DNA from: JANYHF01 sp963732765
GTDB lineage: Bacteria > Pseudomonadota > Alphaproteobacteria > Rhizobiales > Hyphomicrobiaceae
Direction: 5' to 3'
Length of the DNA stretch: 64,000 nucleotides
Assembly (NCBI GenBank): GCA_963732765.1
Contig: CAVTAS010000008.1
Coordinates: forward strand, 744,001 to 808,000
A model generated the notes under the pieces. The model ran no database searches. It saw nothing but the letters and a program-made list of their open reading frames with translations, and was not told where the DNA came from. Positions 8,940 to 16,888 of this stretch are shown here, piece by piece. Each line of letters starts with the position of its first letter. The first letter of the stretch is position 1. Position numbers and translations under genes: made by a program.

Positions 8940-9741
8940 GCGCCAGCGGCGAGAGCGGCGCGCGCTGGAAGATGCCGTCGTACCAATGCTTTTTGTGCGT
9001 CTTCTTGTAGTGGTCGGACTTGCCGGACAGGGCGTCAGCCGCAGTTCCTCCGCTCAAGCTCACGCCCCGCACGGGCGGCAGCGTCACAGTATCGGCGCGG
9101 CACATCTTGCCCTGGATCTCGTTGCGTCCGCAGGCTGTTGGAACGCCGTCCTTGGAATAGCAGAAGTGGATTTCCTTCAGCCGTCCGTTCTTGCCGCAAT
9201 CGATGGCGATCATGCTCGGCTTCAGTTGCGGATTAGCCTTCAGAATATCGGAGCGCAGCTCGGGAACAGTCACATCAAGCGGGCTGGCCAGGTTCGAATA
9301 TTTCGCCGGGATCGTGATGCTCTTATAGAGTTTACGCGTCAGATCGAAGTAGCCGCGCATGCCCAGGCCCGAGCAGGTGCCGTGGGCCTGCCACTCATGG
9401 TTCATCAGCTTCTCGGTGGGAATGGTATCGATCACATCACTGACGATCCTATCCGGCACGCGCGGTTCGCGGCCCGTTCCGCAGTCGGATGGCCAACCCT
9501 TGTCGTATTGCGGCCAAAGCCCGTGCACCACGAAGGCATATGGGCGTTTGGCGGTGCATTGCGGATCGCTGCCGTGTCCGTCCAGACAGAAGCTCGGCGA
9601 CCAGCTCAGCACCAGGGCGTAGTAATCGAAGTCGCCGGGGCGGTCAGAAAAGCCCGCGCTGGCCGGCGCGCCGGAAGAGGCGGTCAGAGTTGCGGCGAGC
9701 AGAGCGGCGGCCAAAGATCGAACAAACGTCACAGCGAACAC
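8932..9741 (-). CDS. Ribonuclease T2 family, secreted
   Basis: A 269-residue endoribonuclease of the RNase T2 family. The protein starts with a signal peptide (about residues 1-30, ending SAG) and so acts in the periplasm or outside. Both conserved active-site segments are present: FVVHGLWPQ (first catalytic His) and HEWQAHGTC (second His and Glu). There are several Cys for disulfides. The bacterial enzymes scavenge RNA for nucleotides and phosphate. It is followed by, and overlaps, the phosphotransferase gene. Confidence 0.92.
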   Translation of the reverse strand: MFAVTFVRSLAAALLAATLTASSGAPASAGFSDRPGDFDYYALVLSWSPSFCLDGHGSDPQCTAKRPYAFVVHGLWPQYDKGWPSDCGTGREPRVPDRIVSDVIDTIPTEKLMNHEWQAHGTCSGLGMRGYFDLTRKLYKSITIPAKYSNLASPLDVTVPELRSDILKANPQLKPSMIAIDCGKNGRLKEIHFCYSKDGVPTACGRNEIQGKMCRADTVTLPPVRGVSLSGGTAADALSGKSDHYKKTHKKHWYDGIFQRAPLSPLARD

Positions 9742-9753
9742 TCCGTAGTAGGA

Positions 9754-11145
9754 TTAGCCGGCCAGCGCGGCCAGGATGCGCGTCCAGCTGCGCGCGCCGC
9801 CTTCAAAGCTGGTGAGATTGTACTTTTCGTTCGGCGAATGGATGCGGTCGTCGTCGAGAGCGAATCCTATCAGCAAGGAGTCCATGCCCAACAACGACTT
9901 GAATGCGCCGACAATCGGGATGGAGCCGCCAGAACCGATCAACGCGGCGGGTTTGCCCCATTCGATCTGCAGCGCCTTGGCGGCCGCCTGCAACGGCTTC
10001 GACGTGGTGTCGAAACTGACGGCCGCGCTGCCTCGGCCACCGCGGTACTCGGCCTTGGCGTCGGGCAGCAGGCGGCTCGTCACGAAGGCCTTGAAGCCGG
10101 CCAGGATCTTGTCCGGGTCTTGGTTGGCGACCAACCGGAAAGTGAGCTTGGCAGCCGCCTCGGCCGGGATCACGGTCTTGGAGCCCGGGCCTTGATAGCC
10201 GCCCCAGATGCCGTTCACCTCGGCTGTCGGGCGTGCCCAGATCAATTCGAGTACCGAGCGGCCTTGTTCTCCGGACGACGAAGCAAGGCCGATCTCGCCG
10301 AGGAAGCCCATGGCGTCGAAACCCAGTTCACTCCACTGCTTGGCCTGCGCTGATGGAAGCTCGGCGACATCATCGTAGAAGCCGGGGATCTGTACCCGTC
10401 CCTTCGCGTCGTGCAGCCCGGCCAGCACATGCGAGAGCGCGCGGATGGGATTGATGGCTGCCCCGCCATACATGCCGGAATGCAGGTCGCGGCTCGGCCC
10501 CTTGATCACCAGTTCGGTGAAGGCGAGGCCGCGCAGCATGGTGGTGATGGCGGGCGTCTTGCGGTCCCATTGCCCGGTATCGCAGACCAAGGCCAGGTCG
10601 CGTGTGAGTTCGGCCTTGTTGGCCTGCAGGAACGGCTCGAGGCTAGGTGACCCGGATTCCTCCTCGCCCTCCAACAATACGGTGACCGAGACCGGAAGGT
10701 CGCCCGTCGCCGCAATCCAGGCGCGGCAGGCCTCAAAGAAGGTCATCAGCTGACCTTTGTCGTCCGACGCCCCGCGCCCGACTATGACCTGGCCGTTGGC
10801 CGCGTCCTCGCCCAACCGCGGCTCGAACGGCGGGCTGGACCACAGCGCCAACGGATCGACGGGCTGCACATCGTAATGGCCATAGAACAGCACATGGGGC
10901 CGTTTGGCGTGCTTTGTCAGCAGTGTGCCCACCACCATAGGCCGGCCAGCCGTCTTGCGTGCCGACGCCGCGAAACCGATTGCGTTGAGTTCGCGCGCGC
11001 ACCACGCGGCGGCCCGCTCGCAATCGGCGTAGTTGGCTGGATCGGTCGAGATGCTGGGGATGCGCATCAGTTCGAACAGCCGGGCGAGCGCGGCGGTTTT
11101 GTCTTGCGCCAGACCAGCCAAGGCGGCGTCGAGGTCGTTGCTCAT
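9754..11145 (-). CDS. M20 family dipeptidase / zinc peptidase
   Basis: A 463-residue M20 metallopeptidase. The first metal-binding segment FYGHYDVQPVDP and the catalytic Glu segment GEEESGSPS are both visible, as is the later GGSIPIV segment, all as in the M20 dipeptidase subfamily. These are cytosolic two-zinc enzymes that cleave dipeptides. I chose the ATG at 11145 (MSNDLDAAL). The frame extends to 11172, but that adds only nine residues of poor context. It ends 12 bases before the RNase T2 start, so the three genes may form an operon. Confidence 0.88.
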   Translation of the reverse strand: MSNDLDAALAGLAQDKTAALARLFELMRIPSISTDPANYADCERAAAWCARELNAIGFAASARKTAGRPMVVGTLLTKHAKRPHVLFYGHYDVQPVDPLALWSSPPFEPRLGEDAANGQVIVGRGASDDKGQLMTFFEACRAWIAATGDLPVSVTVLLEGEEESGSPSLEPFLQANKAELTRDLALVCDTGQWDRKTPAITTMLRGLAFTELVIKGPSRDLHSGMYGGAAINPIRALSHVLAGLHDAKGRVQIPGFYDDVAELPSAQAKQWSELGFDAMGFLGEIGLASSSGEQGRSVLELIWARPTAEVNGIWGGYQGPGSKTVIPAEAAAKLTFRLVANQDPDKILAGFKAFVTSRLLPDAKAEYRGGRGSAAVSFDTTSKPLQAAAKALQIEWGKPAALIGSGGSIPIVGAFKSLLGMDSLLIGFALDDDRIHSPNEKYNLTSFEGGARSWTRILAALAG

Positions 11146-11211
11146 GTGGTGTCCTGCCCCGAGTGTCTTCAAGGCGCGAACCCTAGCGGTTTGAGACCTG
11201 CAGCGGAAGGC

Positions 11212-11496
11212 TTACTGCGGGATCGATCCCAGGCCGTCCAGCAAGGGCTCGACACCCGGCAGCATGCGGATCGGGTCGAGAGTCGTTTCACGCGGGCGAA
11301 GAAACGTGACCTGCGGCAGCGGACGCCAGCTGGCGGCGCTGTCTTCGTTGGCCGGCGTGTTGTGAAACGACTTGCGGGCGAGTGCGTCGCGCACCTTGAT
11401 GATCTTGGCCCCGGGGTGCAGCAACGGCGTCGCATTGGCCACGGCGAGCGCGACGCCGAGGCAAGTGAAGGCGGCAAGGGCAGAACGGATGAGCAT
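11212..11496 (-). CDS. Small secreted protein, unknown
   Basis: A 94-residue product starting at the ATG at 11496 with a signal peptide (about residues 1-22, ending ANA). The mature part of about 70 residues has no recognised domain and no Cys. The frame is open to 11634, but the upstream part lacks sensible content and the signal peptide fixes the start. It lies downstream of fmt on the same strand. Confidence 0.5.
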   Translation of the reverse strand: MLIRSALAAFTCLGVALAVANATPLLHPGAKIIKVRDALARKSFHNTPANEDSAASWRPLPQVTFLRPRETTLDPIRMLPGVEPLLDGLGSIPQ

Positions 11497-11634
11497 GGCG
11501 GCGTCCGGAAACGGAGGATCGGTTGGCGCAGCTGTAGCGCAAAGCGCGGTGCACAGAGCGTGCGATCGCGCGAGAGGGTTAAGGTGGCCGCGCTTGCTTG
11601 GATGACGAATGCCGGAGCTTTCGGCGTGGCGCAA

Positions 11635-12567
11635 TCAGGTCAGTTTCGTACCGGCGGAGACCGGGAAGCCGCGCAGCAATTCACCCGCCGCCATCGGCTT
11701 CTTGCCGGCGCGCTGCAGCTGGAGGATCTGCACGGCGCCCTCGCCGCAGCCGATGGTCAGGGCGTTGTCGAGACACGATCCTGGCGCGCCATGGCCAGCA
11801 GCGAGGATGCTTTTCAGCACTTTGATGCGCTCAACCTTGCCATCCGCGGCAATCTCAAACCACGCTCCTGGGAATGGCGACAGGCCACGGATATGATCGT
11901 GCACGGATTTTGCTGGTCGGCTCCAATCGATATGCGCTTCGGCCTTTTCGATCTTGGCGGCGTAGGTGACGCCGTCGCTGGCCTGGGGCCGGCAATCGAG
12001 CGAGCCGCGCTCCAGTGCGCCGACGGCACGCAGCATCAGATCAGCGCCGCGCTGTGCAGCTAGATCGTGCAGCATGCCGGCGGTCATATCGGGAGGGATG
12101 GTCATGGGCTCGGCCAGGCAGACCGGGCCGGTATCGAGCCCGGCCTCCATGCGCATGACGCAGATCGCGGTATCGGTGTCGCCGGCCATTAAGGTGCGCT
12201 GCAAGGGCGCGGCGCCCCGCCAGCGCGGCAGCTTGGAGGGATGCAAGTTCAGGCAACCGTGGCGAGGGATATCGAGGAACGCCTGCGGCAGCAGCAACCC
12301 GTAGGCGACCACCACCGCCGCGTCGGCAGTGTGTGCGGCGAAGTCTGCAGCCGCCGTTTCCGCGCGCAGCGACTTAGGCGTGAACACCGGTAGTCCCGCC
12401 CCGCGCGCAAACACTTCGACCGCGGACGGACGAGGCTCCATGCCACGGCCAGCAGGCTTGGCGGCCTGAGTGTAGACGGCCACGATCTCGTGTCCGGAAC
12501 CGGCGAGCGTCGCCAGCGTCGGGACGGCGAAATCAGGCGTACCCATGAAGACAATGCGCAGCGGCAT
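11635..12567 (-). CDS. fmt: Methionyl-tRNA formyltransferase
   Basis: A 310-residue Fmt, which formylates initiator Met-tRNA using 10-formyltetrahydrofolate. The N-terminal FMGTPDFAVPTL is characteristic. The catalytic core reads CLNLHPSKLPRWRGAAP (Asn and His of the active site) followed by MEAGLDTGPV with the catalytic Asp. The smaller C-terminal OB-fold domain covers about residues 205-310. Length is normal. def lies upstream on the same strand, separated by a small membrane-protein gene, a loosened form of the usual def-fmt pair. The start is immediately preceded by a perfect hairpin that holds the likely ribosome-binding site. Confidence 0.95.
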   Translation of the reverse strand: MPLRIVFMGTPDFAVPTLATLAGSGHEIVAVYTQAAKPAGRGMEPRPSAVEVFARGAGLPVFTPKSLRAETAAADFAAHTADAAVVVAYGLLLPQAFLDIPRHGCLNLHPSKLPRWRGAAPLQRTLMAGDTDTAICVMRMEAGLDTGPVCLAEPMTIPPDMTAGMLHDLAAQRGADLMLRAVGALERGSLDCRPQASDGVTYAAKIEKAEAHIDWSRPAKSVHDHIRGLSPFPGAWFEIAADGKVERIKVLKSILAAGHGAPGSCLDNALTIGCGEGAVQILQLQRAGKKPMAAGELLRGFPVSAGTKLT

Positions 12568-12574
12568 GCGGTCG

Positions 12575-12601
12575 ATCCCTGGCCAATGATTGGCCAGGGA
12601 T
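12575..12601 (-). promoter_or_regulatory. Hairpin immediately upstream of fmt start
   Basis: The arms ATCCCTGGCCAA and TTGGCCAGGGAT are perfectly complementary around a 3-base loop. On the minus strand the 3' arm contains AGGGA about 9 bases before the fmt ATG, the only Shine-Dalgarno-like sequence there. It could be a terminator for the upstream gene, but no T-run follows. Confidence 0.5.
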
Positions 12602-12633
12602 GCCAGTGGAGCGGTGTCGGCGCAAGCGCCCGA

Positions 12634-13059
12634 TCAGGCCGTGGCAGCCACCGGTTCGGCGTCGCGGTGCGTAAGCCGGCGGGCGGCGGCGGCCCACAGG
12701 GCGAACATGAACGACAGCATGCCGAAGGCAATGGCGTTGCGCAACTCGTTGGAATGGGCGAGCAGCAACAGGCCGAAGCCGGCGAACATCAGATTGACGA
12801 TCCAGTGGAACCCGCGCGCGATGGCCAGGCTGGCATAGAGCCATTGCGGCATGGTGCGGAACGACCAGGGGACCAGCATGACGATGTTGACTGCGATCAT
12901 AGCGTAGATCAGGCCGCCGGTATGGGCTGGAGCCGAGCCCGCAACGAAGGCCAGTGCCAGAGTGATGGCGATGCCGCTCGCCATACCGCCCAAAACCAGC
13001 GCCTTATGAGCGACTTTGTGGGCGAAGCTGGTCTTCCAGGTTTCTGCAATGCTGCTCAC
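12634..13059 (-). CDS. Small multi-pass membrane protein, unknown
   Basis: A 141-residue protein with four hydrophobic segments, at about residues 22-42, 47-66, 83-101 and 105-125, with short loops and a basic C-terminus. I recognise no family. It lies between def and fmt on the same strand and may belong to that transcript. The gap to def is 112 bases. Confidence 0.6.
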   Translation of the reverse strand: MSSIAETWKTSFAHKVAHKALVLGGMASGIAITLALAFVAGSAPAHTGGLIYAMIAVNIVMLVPWSFRTMPQWLYASLAIARGFHWIVNLMFAGFGLLLLAHSNELRNAIAFGMLSFMFALWAAAARRLTHRDAEPVAATA

Positions 13060-13171
13060 GGCAACGCCTCCTTGAGGTCCGGTTCTGGCACGTGGGGTTC
13101 ACCCCCGAAGTCCAGACGCTACCCGATCTGCGTTAGAAAACAGCTTTGGAATTCAATCGAATTTTAGCCAA

Positions 13172-13699
13172 TCAGCCCACGGTTTCCTCGTCGCGTTTGG
13201 CTTTGACCAGTTTCTTGATGATGATATCGCGCTTCAGCTTGGAGAGATGGTCGATGAACAGCTTGCCGTTGAGGTGATCCAACTCGTGTTGCACCACAGT
13301 CGCCAGCATGTCCTGGCAGACCCTCTCGACGGTCTTGCCGCTCATATCCAGATAGCGCACGCGCACCTTGTTGGGCCGTTCCAACTCGGCATAGACATCG
13401 GGGATCGAGAGGCAGCCTTCTTCGTGCATGCGCAACTCATCGCCGATCACCTCGACAATTTCAGGGTTGAGCATGGCGATCGGGTTTTTCGGGTCGGTAT
13501 CGTTCTTGACGATGTCCATCACCAGCAGGCGGCGCGCCACGCCGACCTGCACGGCGGCCAAGCCCACGCCCGGCGCCTTGTACATGGTCGCAAACATGTC
13601 ATCGACCAGCCGCTTCAGCTCGGCGTCGATGCGCTCTACAGGAGAACTCACACGCCGCAGCAGCGGGTCGGGAGCTTTGATGATGTCGAGAATGGCCAT
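13172..13699 (-). CDS. def: Peptide deformylase
   Basis: A 175-residue deformylase, which removes the formyl group from nascent proteins and so works downstream of Fmt. All three conserved motifs are intact: GVGLAAVQVG, EGCLSIP (metal-binding Cys) and QHELDHLNG (two metal His and the catalytic Glu). Length is normal. Its start is divergent from the hydrolase at 13905. Confidence 0.96.
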   Translation of the reverse strand: MAILDIIKAPDPLLRRVSSPVERIDAELKRLVDDMFATMYKAPGVGLAAVQVGVARRLLVMDIVKNDTDPKNPIAMLNPEIVEVIGDELRMHEEGCLSIPDVYAELERPNKVRVRYLDMSGKTVERVCQDMLATVVQHELDHLNGKLFIDHLSKLKRDIIIKKLVKAKRDEETVG

Positions 13700-13904
13700 G
13701 GATTTCAGATAAGCAAAGGGGCCCGATGGGTCAACGGGCGGTGGCGCGGCATTGCAGCAATTCTGTGGGGTTGGTGATCGTTTCAGGCCTTCTTTGCGTA
13801 TCTGTCGTAGCTATTGAGTAGTGTTCCACGTCGATGGGCCCAATGCGGGGAGCGGGATCGTGGGCATCGCAATCGGGCACATGGCATCACGACAAGGACG
13901 CGGA

Positions 13905-14714
13905 ATGACTGGTTATTTGGCGCTCATCAGCCTTGGTGCTGCCGGCCTGTACCTGCTCGTGGTGGGCGCAATGTACACCCAGCAGCGCTCGCTGATCTAC
14001 CGCACCGGCGGCGTCCGGCTTGCTCCCGCGCAGTTTCAGCTTGCCAACGTCGCCGATTTGACGCTGGCGACGCCCGACGGCGCCGCACTGGTCGTCTGGC
14101 AGGCAAAGGCCGCGCCGGGTAAGCGGACGATCCTCTATTTTCACGGCAATGCCGGGCATCTGTCGGAGCGTTCCGAACGCTTCCGCTTTCTCCAGAATGC
14201 CGGCCTGGGCATCGCCATGATGGCCTATCGCGGGTTTTCCGGTAGCACGGGTCAGCCATCGGAAGCCGCAAACGTCGCCGATGCGCTGTTGGTCTACGAC
14301 CGGCTGGTTGGCGAGGGCGTTGCGCCGGACGACATCGTGCTGTTTGGGGAGTCGCTTGGCACGGGGGTCGCAGTACACTTGGCCAAGCAACGCCAGGTGG
14401 CCGGACTGGTCCTGGATTCGCCCTACACCACATTCGCAGACGTGGCGGCGTTTCACTACCCTTGGCTGCCCGTTCGCGCCTTGATCACAGAGCGCTACGA
14501 TAGCCTGTCGCGGATTGCCAGTCTTCACCGGCCGTTGCTGATCCTGCATGGCGAGGCCGATGTCGTCGTGCCAGTGTCGATGGGCCGAGCCATGTTCGCG
14601 GCGGCCAACGATCCCAAGCGGATCGTCACCTTCCCCGGCGCGCAGCATATTTTGCACGCCCAGTTCGGATCGTTGAACATCGTGCGCGATTTCGTCGAGG
14701 CGCTTAAGCGTTGA
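13905..14714 (+). CDS. Alpha/beta hydrolase of the BEM46/ABHD13-like type, membrane anchored
   Basis: A 269-residue protein with one N-terminal membrane helix (about residues 5-23) and a hydrolase domain. Visible are the oxyanion segment FHGNAGH, the nucleophile elbow GESLGTG, the Asp region LHGEADVVVP and the final His in GAQHIL. This is the arrangement of bacterial BEM46/ABHD13-like hydrolases, whose substrates are not established. The ATG at 13905 follows AAGGACGCGG and is preferred over the upstream TTG at 13821. Its last 11 bases overlap the convergent HigA-like gene. Confidence 0.85.
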   Translation: MTGYLALISLGAAGLYLLVVGAMYTQQRSLIYRTGGVRLAPAQFQLANVADLTLATPDGAALVVWQAKAAPGKRTILYFHGNAGHLSERSERFRFLQNAGLGIAMMAYRGFSGSTGQPSEAANVADALLVYDRLVGEGVAPDDIVLFGESLGTGVAVHLAKQRQVAGLVLDSPYTTFADVAAFHYPWLPVRALITERYDSLSRIASLHRPLLILHGEADVVVPVSMGRAMFAAANDPKRIVTFPGAQHILHAQFGSLNIVRDFVEALKR

Positions 14715-15063
14715 GCCGCGAGCCGTGAGGTGTCTTGCGGTTGGCCACGGCGCCGACCGGAAACAGGATCGGGGCCACTTCGATGGCGCCCTCGCGCTCG
14801 GCGGTCCACACATCGTGCTGCATCTGCAGCGCCAGCCAATAGCGAGCACCGTTGCCAAACGCTTTGCCGAGGCGGCGCGCCAAGTCTAACGACACTGGAC
14901 GGCGCTCGGCCAGGACGTCACTGAGCCGGGTGAGGCTGACACCCAGTTTCGCGGCCAGTTCTTTACGGCTGATCGTGAGGCGCGTCAGGATCTGCTCGCG
15001 CAGCACCTCACCGGGATGCGGCGGGCCATAGCCCCACTGTTCATAATTCATCTGCAACGACAC
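14704..15063 (-). CDS. higA: HigA-family antitoxin / XRE regulator
   Basis: A 119-residue helix-turn-helix protein. The segment PPHPGEVLREQIL followed by an XRE helix-turn-helix (ISRKELAAKLGVSLTRLSDVL) is the HigA addiction-module antidote signature. HigA usually follows higB and represses their shared promoter. In the roughly 530 bases upstream I find no HigB-like frame, so this is either an orphan antitoxin or a regulator. The C-terminal tail of about 35 residues beyond the core is longer than usual. Confidence 0.82.
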   Translation of the reverse strand: MSLQMNYEQWGYGPPHPGEVLREQILTRLTISRKELAAKLGVSLTRLSDVLAERRPVSLDLARRLGKAFGNGARYWLALQMQHDVWTAEREGAIEVAPILFPVGAVANRKTPHGSRLNA

Positions 15064-15592
15064 GAGTTAGTCCTCCAAAATCTCAAAGTACCGACCCAAG
15101 CCGGTCAGGCCGCGTCAAACAACGGCGGCAACTTTCGGGGTCAGTCGCGGCGCAGAACCAGAAGGTTCATGCAACCCGCCGGGCAATTGATTGGTCCTGG
15201 CGCCAATTGGGCACCGCCGGCGCCACTGCGCCACCAATCCACAACATCCAGCCCGACCCTACCGCGCTATTGGTTAACGAAGTATGAATTCGGGGCGTTT
15301 TCCCTGTCATATCATCGACATACCGCGCCCGGCTTTGGGCCATCTACAGGGTGCGCCGAAATTGTGGCGGAAGCGGGAAAAACGCAATTGGAATAAGCTG
15401 ATGTGTACGTCATAAATATGTCACGAAACGACGGGCGACAAGCATCGTGAAACATCAATGTCCACATGGGATAATAATTGGGCAGAAGCGCGCCGCGCCA
15501 AACGCAGCAGGCCCCGGAACCATTGGCTCGGGGCCGCGCGATTATCGGTGTCTCATGGAACGTTGCGCGCCTGCGACGGCGCGCGGTCCAAA
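15064..15592. other. Long intergenic region without a supported gene
   Basis: About 530 bases. A plus-strand frame at 15016-15396 has no recognisable domain and no good start, so I do not call it. No HigB remnant of useful length is visible. Near the rpsU end there is a strong GC hairpin, listed separately. The middle part (about 15260-15480) is more AT-rich than its surroundings. Confidence 0.45.
15510..15535 (-). terminator. GC-rich hairpin, likely rpsU terminator
   Basis: GGCCCCG pairs with CGGGGCC around an 11-base loop. On the minus strand it lies 57 bases after the rpsU stop. The following sequence is TGCTGCGTTT, a weak T-tract. Confidence 0.5.
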
Positions 15593-15826
15593 CTAGCGGC
15601 GCTTGGTGACCGGGCCGGGAGCGATCAGGCCTTCGCGCTGCAGCTTCTTGCGGGCCAGCTTGCGGGCGCGGCGTACCGCTTCGGCCTGCTCACGGGCGCG
15701 CTTGACCGATGGCTTCTCGTAATGTCCGCGCAGCTTCATCTCGCGGAAGATACCCTCGCGCTGCATCTTCTTCTTGAGCGCCTTGAGGGCTTGATCGACA
15801 TTGTTGTCACGAACGAGAACCTGCAC
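15593..15826 (-). CDS. rpsU: 30S ribosomal protein bS21
   Basis: bS21 is a small basic protein of the 30S platform, near the anti-Shine-Dalgarno region. The 77-residue product contains VQVLVRDNNVDQALKALKKK and the basic stretch RARKLARKKLQREG typical of alphaproteobacterial bS21. The start is taken as the GTG at 15826, because the family begins exactly there and GGAGG lies just upstream. The ATG at 15931 would add an unrelated 35-residue leader. Confidence 0.92.
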   Translation of the reverse strand: MQVLVRDNNVDQALKALKKKMQREGIFREMKLRGHYEKPSVKRAREQAEAVRRARKLARKKLQREGLIAPGPVTKRR

Positions 15827-15976
15827 GAGGGAGTGACCTCCAAATTGCGTGTTTGAATTGGGTCTGGGGCTTGGGACCGGCTGGCCACCGCAATGTACGG
15901 CGACGGAGCAAGAATACCGGCTCGGCTCCAATCAAGGCGTTCGGGTAACAGATATCGGACCCCAAGTCCAGCCGGG

Positions 15977-16067
15977 CAATAAACGGGGACAGTTTAACTA
16001 TTTCTGCTCCGATGTAACCAGCGATGAGGTTGGCGGAAGGAAATAGGTAAACTGTCCCCGTTTATTG
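15977..16067. repeat. GGGGACAGTTTAC inverted-repeat element, copy 1
   Basis: Left arm 15977-16004 and right arm 16041-16067 are near-perfect inverted repeats built on CAATAAACGGGGACAGTTTA and its complement, around a 36-base middle. The same core recurs at 20295-20411. The form is that of a REP or MITE-like palindromic unit. Confidence 0.85.
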
Positions 16068-16142
16068 CCTCTGGCGGCTTGCCCCCTGCCCCGCTAACGT
16101 GCGCCCGCTTCGCTTTGGGCCCGCGCCACAAGGACTTTCCAA

Positions 16143-16814
16143 ATGCCGGACTACGCTCTCCTTCGCAAGAATATGGTCGAATCGCAGGTGCGCACCAACG
16201 ACGTCACCGACCGCCGCGTCTTGCGCGCCATGCTCGATCTGCCGCGCGAGAAGTTCGTGCCCGAAGGGCTGCAATCGCTGGCCTACAATGGCGAAGGTCT
16301 GGCGCTGCCCAAATCGGCTGATGGGCCGCGCGCTCTGCCGGCCCCGGTCGCGACGGCCCGGCTGGTTCAGTTGGCCGACATCAATCCCACCGACACCGTG
16401 CTGGAAGTCGGCGCAGCCACCGGCTACGGCACGGCGATTATCGCGGAACTCGCCTATTCCGTCGTGGGGCTCGAGAGCGATGCCAGCCTTGCGGCCCAGG
16501 CCAGCGCCACGCTCAAGGCCGGCAAGGTCACTAACGCGAGCATCAAAACTGGCGCCCTGGCGGCAGGCGCTCCCGGCAGCGGGCCCTATCACGTCATCAT
16601 CGTTGCAGGCGCGATCCCTGAAGTGCCCAACTTCCTGATCAAACAATTGCGCGACGACGGGCGGTTGATCGCCGTCATCGCGAACGGGCCGATCGGCTGC
16701 GCCACGGTGTTCGAGCGCTATGGCACGGACGGCGCCTTCAGCAGCCGCGTGGCGTTCGATCTCAGTGCGCCCGCGTTGCCCGGCTTTGCTCGCAAGCCTG
16801 CCTTCGCGCTGTAA
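16143..16814 (+). CDS. pcm: Protein-L-isoaspartate O-methyltransferase family protein
   Basis: A 223-residue SAM-dependent methyltransferase of the PCMT family. It shows the N-terminal MVESQVRTNDVTDRRVL block, the substrate region REKFVPEG, and the SAM-binding motif VLEVGAATGYGTAI. The family repairs isoaspartyl residues in damaged proteins. Many alphaproteobacterial members are divergent in the active-site TI/SAP segment (here GPRALPAPVATARL), so activity is less certain than fold. It lies upstream of speB with a 74-base gap. Confidence 0.88.
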   Translation: MPDYALLRKNMVESQVRTNDVTDRRVLRAMLDLPREKFVPEGLQSLAYNGEGLALPKSADGPRALPAPVATARLVQLADINPTDTVLEVGAATGYGTAIIAELAYSVVGLESDASLAAQASATLKAGKVTNASIKTGALAAGAPGSGPYHVIIVAGAIPEVPNFLIKQLRDDGRLIAVIANGPIGCATVFERYGTDGAFSSRVAFDLSAPALPGFARKPAFAL

Positions 16815-16888
16815 TTCGCTGATACGGCGACCGGCTTGGTTTCGTGCGGGCCGTTTCGCGTTTTCAACACCCAATCAAGAGACCACCC

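Noticed and set aside
8818..10353. 511-codon plus-strand frame
   Set aside because: It is antisense to the phosphotransferase, RNase T2 and M20 genes, all of which have intact catalytic motifs.
10876..12063. 395-codon plus-strand frame
   Set aside because: Antisense to M20 dipeptidase and fmt; no domain seen.
15016..15396. 126-codon plus-strand frame opposite and downstream of higA
   Set aside because: No ribosome-binding site, no domain, and it overlaps the higA 5' end. It does not resemble HigB.
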